NCBI GenBank assembly: GCA_902806595.1 | Contig: CADCXC010000003.1 | Span: 1,674,001 to 1,738,000, forward strand | DNA length: 64,000 nt | Direction: 5' to 3' | From: Pyrenopolyporus hunteri | Lineage: Eukaryota > Ascomycota > Sordariomycetes > Xylariales > Hypoxylaceae | Shown here: one piece after another, positions 13,316 to 24,188 of the stretch | Layout of the letters: each line of letters starts with the position of its first letter | Position numbering within the stretch: position 1 is the first letter of the stretch | Notes under the pieces: generated by a model | What the model was told of the DNA's origin: nothing | Databases searched by the model: none | Seen by the model: the letters and a program-made list of their open reading frames with translations, nothing else | Position numbers and translations under genes: made by a program

Positions 13316-14450
13316 CTACTCTACCAACACCTTACCACTCTCGGGAGGCCCTGGAAGGTTGGGATTCGTGACATATACTCTCGCGACAAGGTCGCTCTGA
13401 TGTCTCTCGATCAGCTCCTTGAGCGCCTCCCTTTCCACGATCAAGCGTCCCGTCTCCAACAGGTTCTTCACGTCGACGTCTTCCATATCCAGCGCCCACC
13501 CGTAATTAGGCACCTCCTCCATGGCCGCGAACAGGTTTTCCCTCGGCGTCGTGGTGATGAAGGTGCTGCGGCCGCTCTTGCGCCCCCACTCGTTGGTGTC
13601 GAGGACCTGGCGCACCCACCTAGCCTTGAAGCTGCGCTGGAGGTCGTCCTGGAGCTCGCCGGCGGCGACGAGGCGGGCGAACTCCTCGGGCAGGGGCAGT
13701 TCCATGCCGTCCTGGCACACGACGAGCTCGCCGCGGCGGTAGCGGTAGCTCAGGGCCGTGCGCCACGCCAGGTCGTACACCTTGCGCGGCATCTTGGTGC
13801 CGAAGTCGCGCGGCTTCGGCCCGAACGTCTTGCCACCGCCGCGCAGCATCGGCGACTGCCGCGAGCCCAGACGCGACCGGCCGAGCCCCTTCTGCGGCCG
13901 TATCTTCCGGTGCGAGCCGCGTACCTCCCAGCGGTTCTTCGTCGACGCCGTGCCCTGCCGCGCGTTGTCGCCCTCGTACACCACGGCCAGGTGCAGGATG
14001 TCCCGGCGCAAGGGTAGGTTCAGGTGCTTCGTGGACCAGGACTCGAGGCGCTGCGGCTCGAAAGAGGGGAAGTCGAAGATGGTCAGGGGCACGGTGGTTG
14101 CTGTGTGGTTGGCCCGTATCAGTGACGGAACCTGTCTAAGAGAATACGGACTGCGAGGCGTGAGGATGGGCGGGGTGTGTTATGTACCTGGTTTCCAAGA
14201 GTTAGGGTTTACCGGCGTGGCAATCTTTGGTAGAGGCACCTCAGTCGCCATCGACCTTGTGAATGTAGACGAGGGTAATTGTCGCTGAATTCGTCAGCGC
14301 TTGTGGTTATGCGGGATCATATAGACAGGTGGTATAGAGGGTGGTGTAGAGGAGTTCGCAACATACTGAGGCTGCTTCTCTGCATATCTGCGACGACAGG
14401 CTCAGGCCCTTAAAAGCCTCGTTGAGGCTCCTTACCCCTTTGCCCGCCAT
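13316..14450 (-). CDS. Mitochondrial large-subunit ribosomal protein uL4m
   Basis: Structural protein of the mitoribosome large subunit (bacterial L4 family; YML6/MRPL4 in yeast). The gene has two exons: 14450-14367 (28 codons, starting MAGKGVRSLNEAFKGL) and 14131-13316. The 235-nt intron has a GTATGT donor and ends TTAGACAG. The join is phase 0 and gives 299 residues. The second exon carries the L4 core: YEGDNARQGTASTKNRWEV, the RPQKGLGRSRLG and RQSPMLRGGGKTFGPKPRDF segments typical of the rRNA-binding loop, and KVYDLAWRTALSYRYRRGEL. The frame of the large exon is open past a GTG at 14092, but the spliced start at 14450 restores an N-terminus that matches fungal uL4m as I know it. It is divergent from the mL38 gene, 343 bp away. 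Inference: it is constitutively expressed and imported into mitochondria. Confidence 0.93.
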
Positions 14451-14793
14451 GGCTTTAAACTGCCCAAGAAGCGTACCTTAGGTACCTGTATTGTCTGGGG
14501 CCAGCGAAGTTCTCGATAGCACGTTTGAAGGTGTAGAATAGTAATAAGTCGACTTTAATTGAAGCACGGAATAAAATTATTGAAGATGCAGCTAAGAAAG
14601 GGTACCGGGATACTTTCGTTATCGATAGGGCCTGTCCCACCAGCACATTGTCCACTAAGACGTTGCGCTTCTTCTTTTTAAGTGGGGCGGCGATGCGAGC
14701 TTCAAAAAGTTCATCTTCGGTTTTAAATACTAATGGACTCATCCTTCTGCTTTATATAACCCACCACTCAATCCACCTCGACAGGGCCAAGTC
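14451..14793. promoter_or_regulatory. Shared divergent promoter region, uL4m / mL38
   Basis: This 343-bp gap separates the start codons of two oppositely transcribed mitoribosomal protein genes and must hold both promoters. A CTTAGGTACC word lies at about 14477-14486 and a TTATATAA box at about 14752-14759, some 35 bp before the mL38 ATG. No other element is identified. Confidence 0.5.
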
Positions 14794-16732
14794 ATGTCGA
14801 GCTGTCAGAGGGTCGCGAGGCCCCTTGTGCAGTCTCTTCGACAAGAGCGCCTCCTCTTCCAGCCCGCCTCGCAATTCTCCCGGGCCTTCTCTAAGAGTGC
14901 GGCACATCAGGATGAGGGCTCAACCACCACTTCTGCTACTCCGCCCACGTCCTCGACGGCTTCAATGGACCAACTCGATGCAGCCGCTCAGAAAGCCGAG
15001 GCCGAGAGGGTGCGCATGCAAGACCGGCTGATGGACCGGGAGACCACAACGGCGCATTGGGCCGAGCGGAAACTCTCCCGCATGGGCACGCCGCCGATTG
15101 GGTCCCGACGTCGACGAGCCGCGTTGCGTACCTCTGAAAACGTGCCCTTCGAGAAGCTGCCCTACCAATGTTTCCAGGAGGCCCGCAAGATCCTGCAGGA
15201 GGATCGCCAGGAGAAGGTCCAGGAGATCGCAAAGGAGTTGGCTAAGATCAAGAGGCTGGAGGAGACTCCGGCCGATCAGGTCCCCGGCGGCGAGCGCAAG
15301 AAGAACATGCGCCTGGCGAGTTTGAGAAAATACGTGGAGAGGCTCAAGATCCTGGCGGACGTCAACGACCCTATCGTCAAACGGAAATTTGAGGATGGTC
15401 TGGGTAAGTGATACGTTTTGGTTATTATTTTTATTTTTTATTTTTTGTCTTAACTTCCTTACTTCCACTCAAGTCGTCTGGACTCGCAGTTTGATTTCCG
15501 GGCGGGTTTTTGTGCTCCGGGGTCTGGTGGGTTGGGATAACTTTGATTATCCGGCCTTCAACTTTGCAGTGGGCTTGGGAGCAAGCCTGAGATATAAGCG
15601 AGAACAACCCTTGTGACTTTCACATACGACCATAAGATCTGGAAAACTCGGGATCCCGTCCGCTCTCCCATAGATAAGCCAGATACTGCCAGATTAGTAG
15701 TTGGGTCGGTGACGACCAGCGAATCCCTGGTGTTGTATGTTTTTATCCCTTTTTTTTTTTTTTTTTCCTTTTCTACCCCCTATTTATAATTCGCGTATTG
15801 TTTTGCTCCATTTTTATTTTATTTTTTATTATCACTTTTTTATTTTTTTAATTAGTTTCATTCCTCATTGCCTCTGCAGTTTAAAGCCTGTCTACTTCAC
15901 ACAACGACATCTAGTTATTAACAATGGTTTAGGTGATATGGACAAGCCGATTTATCGTTACTACGCTGAACGTAAATGGCGCGACTTACCGTACCGCGTT
16001 ATCACCCAGCGTATCCAGCAGCTCAACATCGTCCCTGATGTGTTGCCCAAGTTTGAGCCCGTCGTAGACGTCCAGCTTTTCTTCCGGCGAAGCAAGGTCA
16101 ACCCTGGCGCCATTCTAAATTCCCGGATTACAGAGGTGCCTCCACGCTTGAAAGTTCAAGTTTTCAATCCCGGCGAGCGTCTTGTCTCGGTTGTCGTTAT
16201 GGATTCGGATGTTCCCAACGCCGAGACGGACTCCTTTGAGAGACGATGCCATTACCTTGCCGCAAACGTGCCTATTTCTCCTAACCAGCCCTCTCTGCCC
16301 CTAGGTAGGGTCAATAAAGATACTCAACTAGCTGTACCTTGGCTTCCGGCCTTCTCTCAAAAAGGTGCGCCGTACCACCGACTTTCCGTGTTTGTCTTGG
16401 AACAGAAGCCTGGAGAACAGCTAGATATTGCTAAGCTGCGCGAACTGTATTCCGCCCGGGACGGATTCAGTCTCAAGAGTTATCGAGACAAGTTCGGCCT
16501 TACGCCGGTCGGCTTCAACATCTTCAGGACCGTCTGGGACGAGAACACCGCCGGTGTCATGGAGAGGGCCGGCATGCCGGGAGCCGACATCGAATTCAAG
16601 CACAAGAGGGTCTACTCGCTCAAACCGGAGAGGAAACCAAGAGGTTGGGAGGCGAAGAGGCTCAAGCCCAAGTACAAGAGCTTATGGAAGTACACCAAGA
16701 GGATCCACGGTATCAAATGGGGTCGTCGATAA
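14794..16732 (+). CDS. Mitochondrial large-subunit ribosomal protein mL38 (MRPL35), PEBP-fold
   Basis: Mitoribosomal large-subunit protein of 469 residues in two exons, 14794-15403 and 15933-16732. The join is phase 1 (donor GTAAGT, acceptor GGTTTAG) and reads KFEDGLGDMDKPIYRYYAERKW. The N-terminus is Arg/Ser-rich without acidic residues (RVARPLVQSLRQ, then FSRAFSKSAA), as expected for a mitochondrial presequence. A helical charged middle follows. The second exon carries the phosphatidylethanolamine-binding-protein fold typical of mL38, including VVVMDSDVPNAETDSFERR and HYLAANVP, and a basic tail ending KYTKRIHGIKWGRR. The intron is long for a fungus (529 nt) and rich in T runs. A frame starting inside the intron at 15737 is an artefact. 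It is head-to-head with uL4m. Confidence 0.92.
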
Positions 16733-17558
16733 ATGTATTGTCGAGGTCCTTGTATCATATGTACATATACGAAACGCGGAGACGAGCTGTAAATGGATAC
16801 GGCCGGACGAGTGTTCGGTCATGGCCCATTGTACAATCAATCTCTTCAACCCAGCGTATATCTTCGTGGTCGAGCTCTATTGTTGTTTACCTTAAGCTAA
16901 TGTCCAGTCAGCTTGCCTTTATATCGGTCCCCCAGGCATTCGTCTTTGACTCTTCCAAGGACTTTTAGCTCCTACAATTTCCGCTATTCGGAGTCATAGA
17001 AGTCGATATTCTAATCCAGGGGTCGCTACTCCAATAAGAGCGACCCTATTATAGAAAAGCTCACATACCACATTCGGCTCGGCCATCTTGACCCCACAAT
17101 TATCACGATATCTCCAGGGCCGAAGACGACATCGCACCCTATTGATGCAGAGCAACTTACACTACAGCCAGGGTCGGCACTTGCAAATTACCGCCGCACC
17201 TATAAGCGTATCTCTACTATCCTTATCTACCATCGCAACATCTGGAAGTAGAATGGTAGAATCGGCTTCGTTTCCGAATTAGACAGTCGGCTCCTTTTAA
17301 ACAAGCTATCCGGGCTTATCTTAGTGTTCGGAACAACGTTGAATCGTACATCTATGAAACTATTTACATTCAGTTCTATTGCGCTGGGCCTTGCCTGCTA
17401 AGCCCAGTACTTCCAATTATGTGATTTTGGTGTTCTTGAAGTTACAACTCTATACTTCTATAACGCTGCGTATACTCAAACTTGTAAACCATAAAGGCTC
17501 ATTTAGCTGTAGGTCTCCAACAGTCAGTACATTATACCGAGCCAGTCGAATTACCCGA
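16733..17558. other. Intergenic mL38 to MFS, no gene seen
   Basis: This holds the 3' region of mL38 and the promoter side of the MFS gene. Short plus-strand frames have no recognisable content, and the frame upstream of the chosen MFS start (17379-17558) has no ATG. Confidence 0.55.
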
Positions 17559-19802
17559 ATGGCATCCCGGGTCACAGAGTCTCTGGCGGCGGCTGCAACC
17601 GCAGCGGCACCGACCAAGACTGCAGCGCAATTAATCACCCAGACCGGCGTCGAAGCGAAAGAAGCGAGCCTCAGGACGCACTCGGACGGCGAGTCGGGAG
17701 ACGCGGGAGACGGCTTATATTACCATCAATACATTGAGAGAAATGGTGAACAGATCCTCGTCAGCTGGACGAAAGAAGAGGAGAGGCGTGCCGTCCGCAA
17801 GGCGGATTACCTATTCCTTCCTATCTTCGCCGTACGTATTTTTATAAGGCTACCATGTACAACAATTCTAAGACCACCTCCCCTTCTTAAATCTAGTTTT
17901 ACTTAACGACCCAGCTTCTTTCTATCTAACCCACACTACCACAGCTTATGTTCACATGGATGGCCATCGACCGAACCAACGTCTCCGGCGTCTTGACTTC
18001 GACGTTCCTGCACGACACGGGCATGACAAGGGACCAGGCCAACACAGGCGTCTCGCTGCTCTGGTTCGGCATCGTGCTCCTCGAGATCCCTTCTAACGTA
18101 AGCACCCCCCTCCACCTCCTAGCCCCCCCAAAGCGCATCCCAACTAAAACCCCACCAGATCGTCCTCCACCGCGTGGGCCCGCACTACTGGATCCCGCTG
18201 CAGGTCGTGGTCTGGGGCGTCATCGAGGTCCTGCAGATGTTCGTGCGGGACGCCGGCGGCTGGTACGCGGCCCGCTTGTTCCTGGGCCTCGCCGAGAGCG
18301 GCTTCATCCCCGGCAGCTTGTACATCCTCTCCCGGTGGTACACGCAGGACGAGCTCGCGAGCCGCACGACGCTGTTCTTCTTCGGCCCCTCGATCTCCGC
18401 GGCTTTCGGGTCGCTGATAAGCGCCGGGGCGCTGCGGATCGAGGGCGCTGGTGGGTTGTATGGGTGGCAGTGGTTAGTTTGGTAGCCTTGGGGGATGTTC
18501 GTTGAGTGTTAACGGTGTTTCTCTCAGGATCTTTCTCATTTGTGGTGTTTCCACGATAGGTAAGTAAGGATATCGACTTTCATCCCTGAATTCGTTAAGC
18601 TAGGTAATCACTGACAACCGATTCCAGTCACTGGCCTTCTGGCTTTCACACTCGTCCCCAAGTCGCCTCATGACACGAACCGACTATTCGGCGGTCTAGT
18701 ACCATGGAGTGGATGGCTCTCCGAGCGCGAGGCAGATGTCTTCGTAGCCAGGATCGTCAGGGCGGATCCCAGGAAGGGACAGGCCGCTACCATGAGCATC
18801 GGACTTAAGGATATGTAAGTCTCACCCTTGAGTGACTTAGCAGAAACGGCACTAGGCTTGCTAACATATTATCTAGAACCGACGTTTTATTCAGTTGGAC
18901 TACCTGGCCGTACCTGATCATCTGCCTAAGCGGCCTACAGTCCGCCGGCGGCTTGCAGACTTGGGGGGCTACCATCATCCAATCTCTAGGGTTCACAAGC
19001 ATTCGCGCGAACTTGCTCAACGCTCCCGCCCCAGTGCTGGCGTCTCTATTCGGGCTCGTCTTGTCCCGGTTTGTAGACCGGTACAAGCGATTCGGCTATA
19101 CTATCATGTTCGTTGCGGTCTGGACTATGGTTGGGCTCATAGCTCTCTATGTAAGCCCGCCCCACTATCAACTTAGAGTGAAGTGATAACTACGTATCTA
19201 ACCATGAGAAGAACCTACCAGTTACCACGGAGGCCTCCTGGTCCTTCTACGCCGCCTACGTCGTGACAGTCGCTGCCCCGTAAGAAACGACCCCTATCCC
19301 CTAATCCGGTATCTATGTGATACGACTGACGGAACTTCGCACCGTAGGAGTTGGCAGCCCCTGAACGTCACATGGCTATCCCTCAACTCGAAGACACCGC
19401 AGAAACGTGCCATCGCATACGCAGTTTATAGTAAGTCATCCCCATAGCAAGCCCAAGTAGATACTCTAACAAATTTCCTCTAGTTGGTTGCTCTAATTTA
19501 GGTGGAACGTACGGGAACCAAGTATTCAGAGGAGTAAGTACCTGATCTCAGCCTGGCTTTAGAAAATATCTAATGCTCAACGCAATTGACTTTTGACGTA
19601 GTCCGACGCGCCTCTATACCGAAGAGCCTGGGCAGCATGCCTATCTCTCGGCGCCGTATGGCTCGTAACCCTCATCATCCAAACATCTCTGTTCAAATGG
19701 TCGAACCGTCGGTTCGCTAAGAAGGTGCATGAGGAGCCGTCGTTAGAAGCTGAGGCGTTGTATACGGATCGAAAGGGGCGGAAATATAGATATTATTGGT
19801 AG
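17559..19802 (+). CDS. MFS permease, anion:cation symporter (Dal5/allantoate) type
   Basis: Plasma-membrane major-facilitator transporter, likely for an organic anion, vitamin or allantoate-like solute. I reconstruct ten exons: 17559-17831, 17945-18097, 18159-18472, 18528-18559, 18628-18814, 18877-19150, 19209-19279, 19348-19430, 19484-19533 and 19602-19802. Every junction is GT-AG and in phase, giving 545 residues. Family marks are MAIDRTNVSGVL after the first membrane segment, RLFLGLAESGFIPGSLYILSRWY, GWQWIFLICG, and the late block SWQPLNVTWLSLNSKTPQKR followed by CSNLGGTYGNQVF. The seventh exon start (19209) is chosen by phase; the rest are well supported. The start at 17559 gives a cytosolic Ala/Thr-rich N-terminus of usual length. 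Substrate is unknown. It converges with the dioxygenase gene. Confidence 0.9.
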
Positions 19803-20084
19803 ATATAGGCTGGTAGAACATACCTAGCCAGTAGACGAGCCCTTATATATCCAGGTACTGCACCTACCTTTTATGAACTTTTACATGCCTCACTTAGGAC
19901 TGGAGTGGATTCCGGGGACCAACGACATATTCTACGATTAAGTGAATATACTCAGGAAATTGCCATCTAAAACATTCATATTTCCTGTTTTTAGTTTCAC
20001 ATACTAATTAGAGGACATCTCATCAAGTCCTTCCACCCCCCCATTTCGACCGAAGCCCCAAACGATCCCCCCTCAACCCACCAT

Positions 20085-21368
20085 CTAATCAAACCTAACA
20101 TTCAAATACGACATCCCCGGCTCCACCACATCCTCACCCAACGGGACCACGCCCCGCGCATCGCCCGCCGCGCCCGCCGCCACGAGCAGCGGAGTGAAGT
20201 GCTCGACAGTCGGATGGGAGCGGCGGAACTCCGGCAGCGCCTCGAGCCCGAGCAAAGCTTCTTTACGCTCGGCAGCGCCGCGCCGCGCCACGGCGGCCCG
20301 GAGCTGCGTGTCGAAGGCGCGCGACTCGGCTAGGACCCTGCGCCGGGCGAGATCCCGCGCCTCGTCCGTGGGCGCGTCCCGGATCTCCGCGATGGATGGG
20401 AAGGAGTGCACGGCCATGCCGGAGGTTATGATTAGGTAGCCTTCGTTACTAGAGTGTGGGGAAGGGGAGAAGTATAGGTTAGTTATTAGTTATTACTAAT
20501 GTTAATTTCACTTGGAAAAACTGTGTAAAAAGGGGTCGTAATAGGAGGAGGAGGAGGGAAATGGGCTTAGTATCAGGGTCAGGGTTAGGGTCGGGGTTGG
20601 GGTTAGGGTTAGGGTTAAAAAGGAGGCCGTAAGCCTTACCGGAGTGCCGCAACGGCTTCGCCAAGACGGATCTGGCTCGCCAGGTCGTAGCCGTGGAAGG
20701 TGGAAACCTGGACGATAGGCACATCTAGCGGGTCCTCGGGCGGGAACATGAGCTTGAAGGGGACCCAGATGCCGTGGTCGACGCCGCGCTCGACTCGCTT
20801 GGCTTTGATCCCCGCCTTCGTCAGGTGCCGCCAGACGTCTGTGGCGAGCTCAGGCGCGTCCTCGTGCGGCCATTGGTACTCGTAGACAAAGGGAGCGGAA
20901 TCGTGGAAGTCGTTGACGAAGTCGTGCTAGCATTTCCCATGGATCAGGGTTATCCGGATCTCGATTTCCGCAAGTAACTAGTCGAGGGAACCCGAGGGAT
21001 ATAAATATTACATGTCAACTTGACTTACCATGATATACGTTCCCTTTTTCACATTGACTATGCGATAATTAATATATTAGTAATATTACTTCTCCGAAAC
21101 CCTCAGACAACACTTTGGTTGGAATATGTGAATAATTTAACTCACCTTCTATCACCCCTGGCCCATGAATTTCACCAGCCTCGAAATGCCCACTAAAAGT
21201 AAGAATAGCCTTCGGCCGTGGCGTTATTGCGCGGATCTCTCGACCAATAGCACGGAGATTCTCCTGGACGATCCGGTTCCGCGGCGACTCGTCGAACAGA
21301 AGGCCCACACCGGCATGCCCGATAAAATAAACTGGGAGCGGCCGGTCGGGCAAGACGGCGGACGGCAT
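20085..21368 (-). CDS. Extradiol ring-cleavage dioxygenase, LigB/DODA type
   Basis: Probable non-haem-metal dioxygenase opening catechol-type rings (4,5-DOPA extradiol dioxygenase family). Four exons, 21368-21146, 21057-21029, 20926-20640 and 20448-20085, join in phase to 300 residues, the usual family size. Candidate metal or active-site histidines are H18 (IGHAGVG), H61 (FSGHFE) and H135 in GVDHGIWVP; HPTVEHFTPLLVAAGA near the C-terminus is also typical. The second exon is only 29 nt (VNVKKGTYIM) but both splice sites are canonical. The third intron (20449-20639) contains a telomere-like tract. Family members act on DOPA, catechols or lignin-derived aromatics; the substrate here is not known. 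Its neighbours, a flavin monooxygenase and an MFS permease, would suit an aromatic-compound pathway, but this is inference. Confidence 0.88.
20574..20616 (+). repeat. Telomere-like TTAGGG tract in dioxygenase intron
   Basis: Degenerate (TTAGGG)n, read on the plus strand as AGGGTTAGGG, TCGGGGTTGGGG and TTAGGGTTAGGGTT. It lies in intron 3 of the dioxygenase, about 24 nt inside the donor. TTAGGG is the standard filamentous-fungal telomere unit. Confidence 0.7.
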
Positions 21369-22268
21369 ATTAGTATGGGTACCGGTATCGACTTAGGTAA
21401 ACCCTCTATGTTATAATCGACGCTGTATATATATGCTACCTACCAAATGTAACAGTTATCTCTCAGGCGCTGCAAGTGATTGTGCAGGAAGCAATAAGAC
21501 GGGGTACCCATCCTTCCACTGGGCGGCATAAGCCTTGTTCCTTTTAAAGTACTCCTTGCTGCCATACAACATATCGGATGGGTTCCCGGCATTGAGAGGG
21601 GTTGAGAGTCGAGAAGTGACGTATAGCCATACAGAAACCCGTTACGTGCGGATGGTAGAGGATGGCGTGATCACTTCCCTACACTGTCCCTAGCCTCTGA
21701 AATCTGGGGTTATCTAGGCGGCCCACCACCGATCAGATACTATCAGAATATAACTCCGTCATGCTTGGCTCTCCTGTATAAATGAGCGCTCCAGATAACA
21801 GAGAATTAGGTAAATAGATACCTAGGTATATGTCCCTAATATTCGAGTTACCAAAGTTCAACCCGGGTTTCTAATGTTGTGGATGATGGGAACACCAACG
21901 ACTTACAATTTCCAATTGTAGACAGGGAGGAGTAGGTAGCAGCACATAATTCTCCACAACGTCTATAACCCCTACGGTATCATCCAATACGGCCATGACT
22001 TTGGCGTGCTTGGGTCTAAAGCAGACGCAATCGCGGCATGTCTCACGCAATGCAGCATCCTTATCGGTGAGCGGGCTCCGTAACCTTCTCATCAAGGGAG
22101 CTCGCCGGCTCAGCAACTGGGACATAAAAACCCAGTGATTCGCATGCTCCATACTCCCCACCCAACGATATTTAAGCAGAGCCGTACGTGTAAGTCTGTA
22201 GCTAAAGAGATAGACATCGAGTGTTCCGCTGATTGTAGCCCCTATCTTCTAAGCCGCTGTAAGCTACG
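21369..22268. other. Divergent intergenic region, dioxygenase / FMO
   Basis: This 900-bp gap separates the starts of the dioxygenase (minus) and monooxygenase (plus) genes. A minus-strand frame of about 90 codons at 21871-22161 has fairly coding-like composition (it contains APLMRRLRSPLTDKDAALRE) and runs to a GTAAGT. I recognise no family and find no convincing second exon. It may be a relic or chance. A TATTTAAG box lies near 22170, about 100 bp before the FMO start. Confidence 0.45.
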
Positions 22269-23944
22269 ATGCCCGTCAAGGTACGGCGTGTAGCCGTCAT
22301 CGGAGCCGGCCCTGCAGGCGCCATAGCGACGGACGCGCTAGTTAAGGAACAGGCGTTCGAGACAATCCGGGTGTTCGACCGACGAGCCGGGATCGGCGGT
22401 ACCTGGATCTATACGCCTCATTTACCAACCGCGATACCATCTCTGAGTGATCTGGTATCCGGCAAGGCGGATGTTGCGGTACCTCTCCCGCCTCAATTGC
22501 CAACCGTCACGCCGGTATCTGAGGAGATCAATGACCATCAGCGGCGCTTCTCGGACACAGCTCTGCACGAAAATTTACATAGCAACATTACGCCCGCCTT
22601 AATGAGCTATACGCAAGAGCCATTCCCAAATAAGCTATCGCCTCGCACATTAGCCGAGTACGGCCCCGACGCTCCCTTTCGACACCACACGGTTATCCGC
22701 GAATGGATAGAAGGCATATTCTCTCGCGGGGACCATGAGAAGCTTGTCGAGCTGAACACAACGGTGGAGAGAGCTGAGAAAGTCGGCAGCGAATGGGTCC
22801 TGACATTGAGGAAGGAATCCTCGGGCAGGAATTATTGGTGGCGCGAGACGTTCGACGCCTTGGTCGTAGCTACGGGACATTACAACGTCCCCTGGTTCCC
22901 GAATATACCGGGTCTGCTCGAATATGACCAAAAATTCCCTGGGAGGATACAGCATAGCAAGCACTTCCGCAGTCCATCGAAATTCAAGGGCAAGGTAAGT
23001 GGACGAACATGATCAGGGTGGCAGCCACCCACCAGAATACGCCTGCTTCTTCGAAGCTTCCTCGTTGCCGAGATCGCTAACGTGTGTAATAGCGAGTGCT
23101 TGTAGTAGGCGGCTCCATATCCGCGCACGAGGTCGTCCATGAGGTGCTTGACGCAGCCAAGACACCCGTCTATGCGTCTTTGCGGGAACCCATACCGGCC
23201 TTTGGTTGGGAACCATTTTTGCATCCGGACATAGCTGTGAAGAAAGAGATCACGCGCCTAGACCCCGATACTGGGCGCGTCTTCTTCGCAGACGGCTCTT
23301 CACTGGAAGGTGTAGACTACATCGTGTTCGGAACAGGGTACACATTCAGCGTACCGTTTATAGAGCACGTACAGGAGCGCATAAGGAATGCGTACCGCCG
23401 CCTCCCTGGGGTTTACCAACATACCTGGGACATCGAGGATCCGACTCTGACTTTCGTCGGAATGGTGAGTCTTCAACGTCTAGTTAAAATGATCGACGTC
23501 TCTCTGCCAATTGTCCCATCCCGCATATTACCCAAGTTAGTGCAACAAAGGGGGTTGCTAACACTACTTGAACCATAGCTCGGGGGCGGCTTCACATTCC
23601 GCGTTTATGAATGGCAAGCAGTCGCCGTCGCGCGGCATCTAGCTGGGCGAGCCAAACCACTACCCCCCATCCCGGAGCAGCTCGAGTGGGAACGTAAGCG
23701 AATTGCCGAAAGGGGCGGTGGCAAGGACTACTACTCAATCGCACCCGATTACGGCGCATTCTTCGAATTTCTGCGTGGTATTGCCGGGGAACCAGCCCCG
23801 GGAACGACTGGCCGCGTACTTCCTCCGTTTGACGAGAAATGGTTAGAGTTGTGGACGGGCATGGTCACCCATAAGATCGAGGGCTTCCAAAGGAAGAGGA
23901 AGAGAGCGGAGGAAGCGAGAGGGACACTAAAAGCGAAGTTGTAA
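22269..23944 (+). CDS. Flavin-containing monooxygenase (FMO-like)
   Basis: FAD- and NADPH-dependent monooxygenase, probably oxygenating a soft nucleophile or a small metabolite. Three exons, 22269-22994, 23093-23464 and 23579-23944, all phase 0 with GTAAGT/GTGAGT donors, give 487 residues. The N-terminal Rossmann motif GAGPAG (residues 12-17) and GIGGTW bind FAD. DALVVATGHYNVPWFPNIPG precedes the FMO-type segment FPGRIQHSKHFRSP. Exon 2 opens with the second Rossmann motif VLVVGGSISAHE for NADPH, and DYIVFGTGYTFSVPF matches the late FATGY-like motif. Length and motif order are normal and no key motif is lost. Substrate is unknown. Its position beside the dioxygenase and MFS genes suggests, without proving, a shared pathway. 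Confidence 0.9.
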
Positions 23945-24188
23945 TAGACATACTTTGAAGCTTACCGCTAGTAATTAAAGTACAGTACATGGAATGCTGA
24001 GATATTCTCTTATCGCTTCGTTTCGGTCGGGTTTTATGAAACTCGCATAAAACCAACATGATGACGCTATCGATATTCGTTAGTACTCTACCTGAGCGGT
24101 GTGCGGGGATAAGACAAACTTACGAAGACGGAGTCGAGTCCATAAGACTTCTCCTGATACTCTATAGCCCTCGTTCGCTACTTAGTTG

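Noticed and set aside
13310..14017. 235-codon plus-strand frame opposite uL4m
   Set aside because: Antisense shadow of a GC-rich coding exon. It lacks any family resemblance.
15737..15932. Hydrophobic N-terminal extension of the second mL38 exon, rich in Phe and Leu
   Set aside because: It is intron sequence with T runs; the GGTTTAG acceptor and phase match join exon 2 to the upstream mL38 exon.
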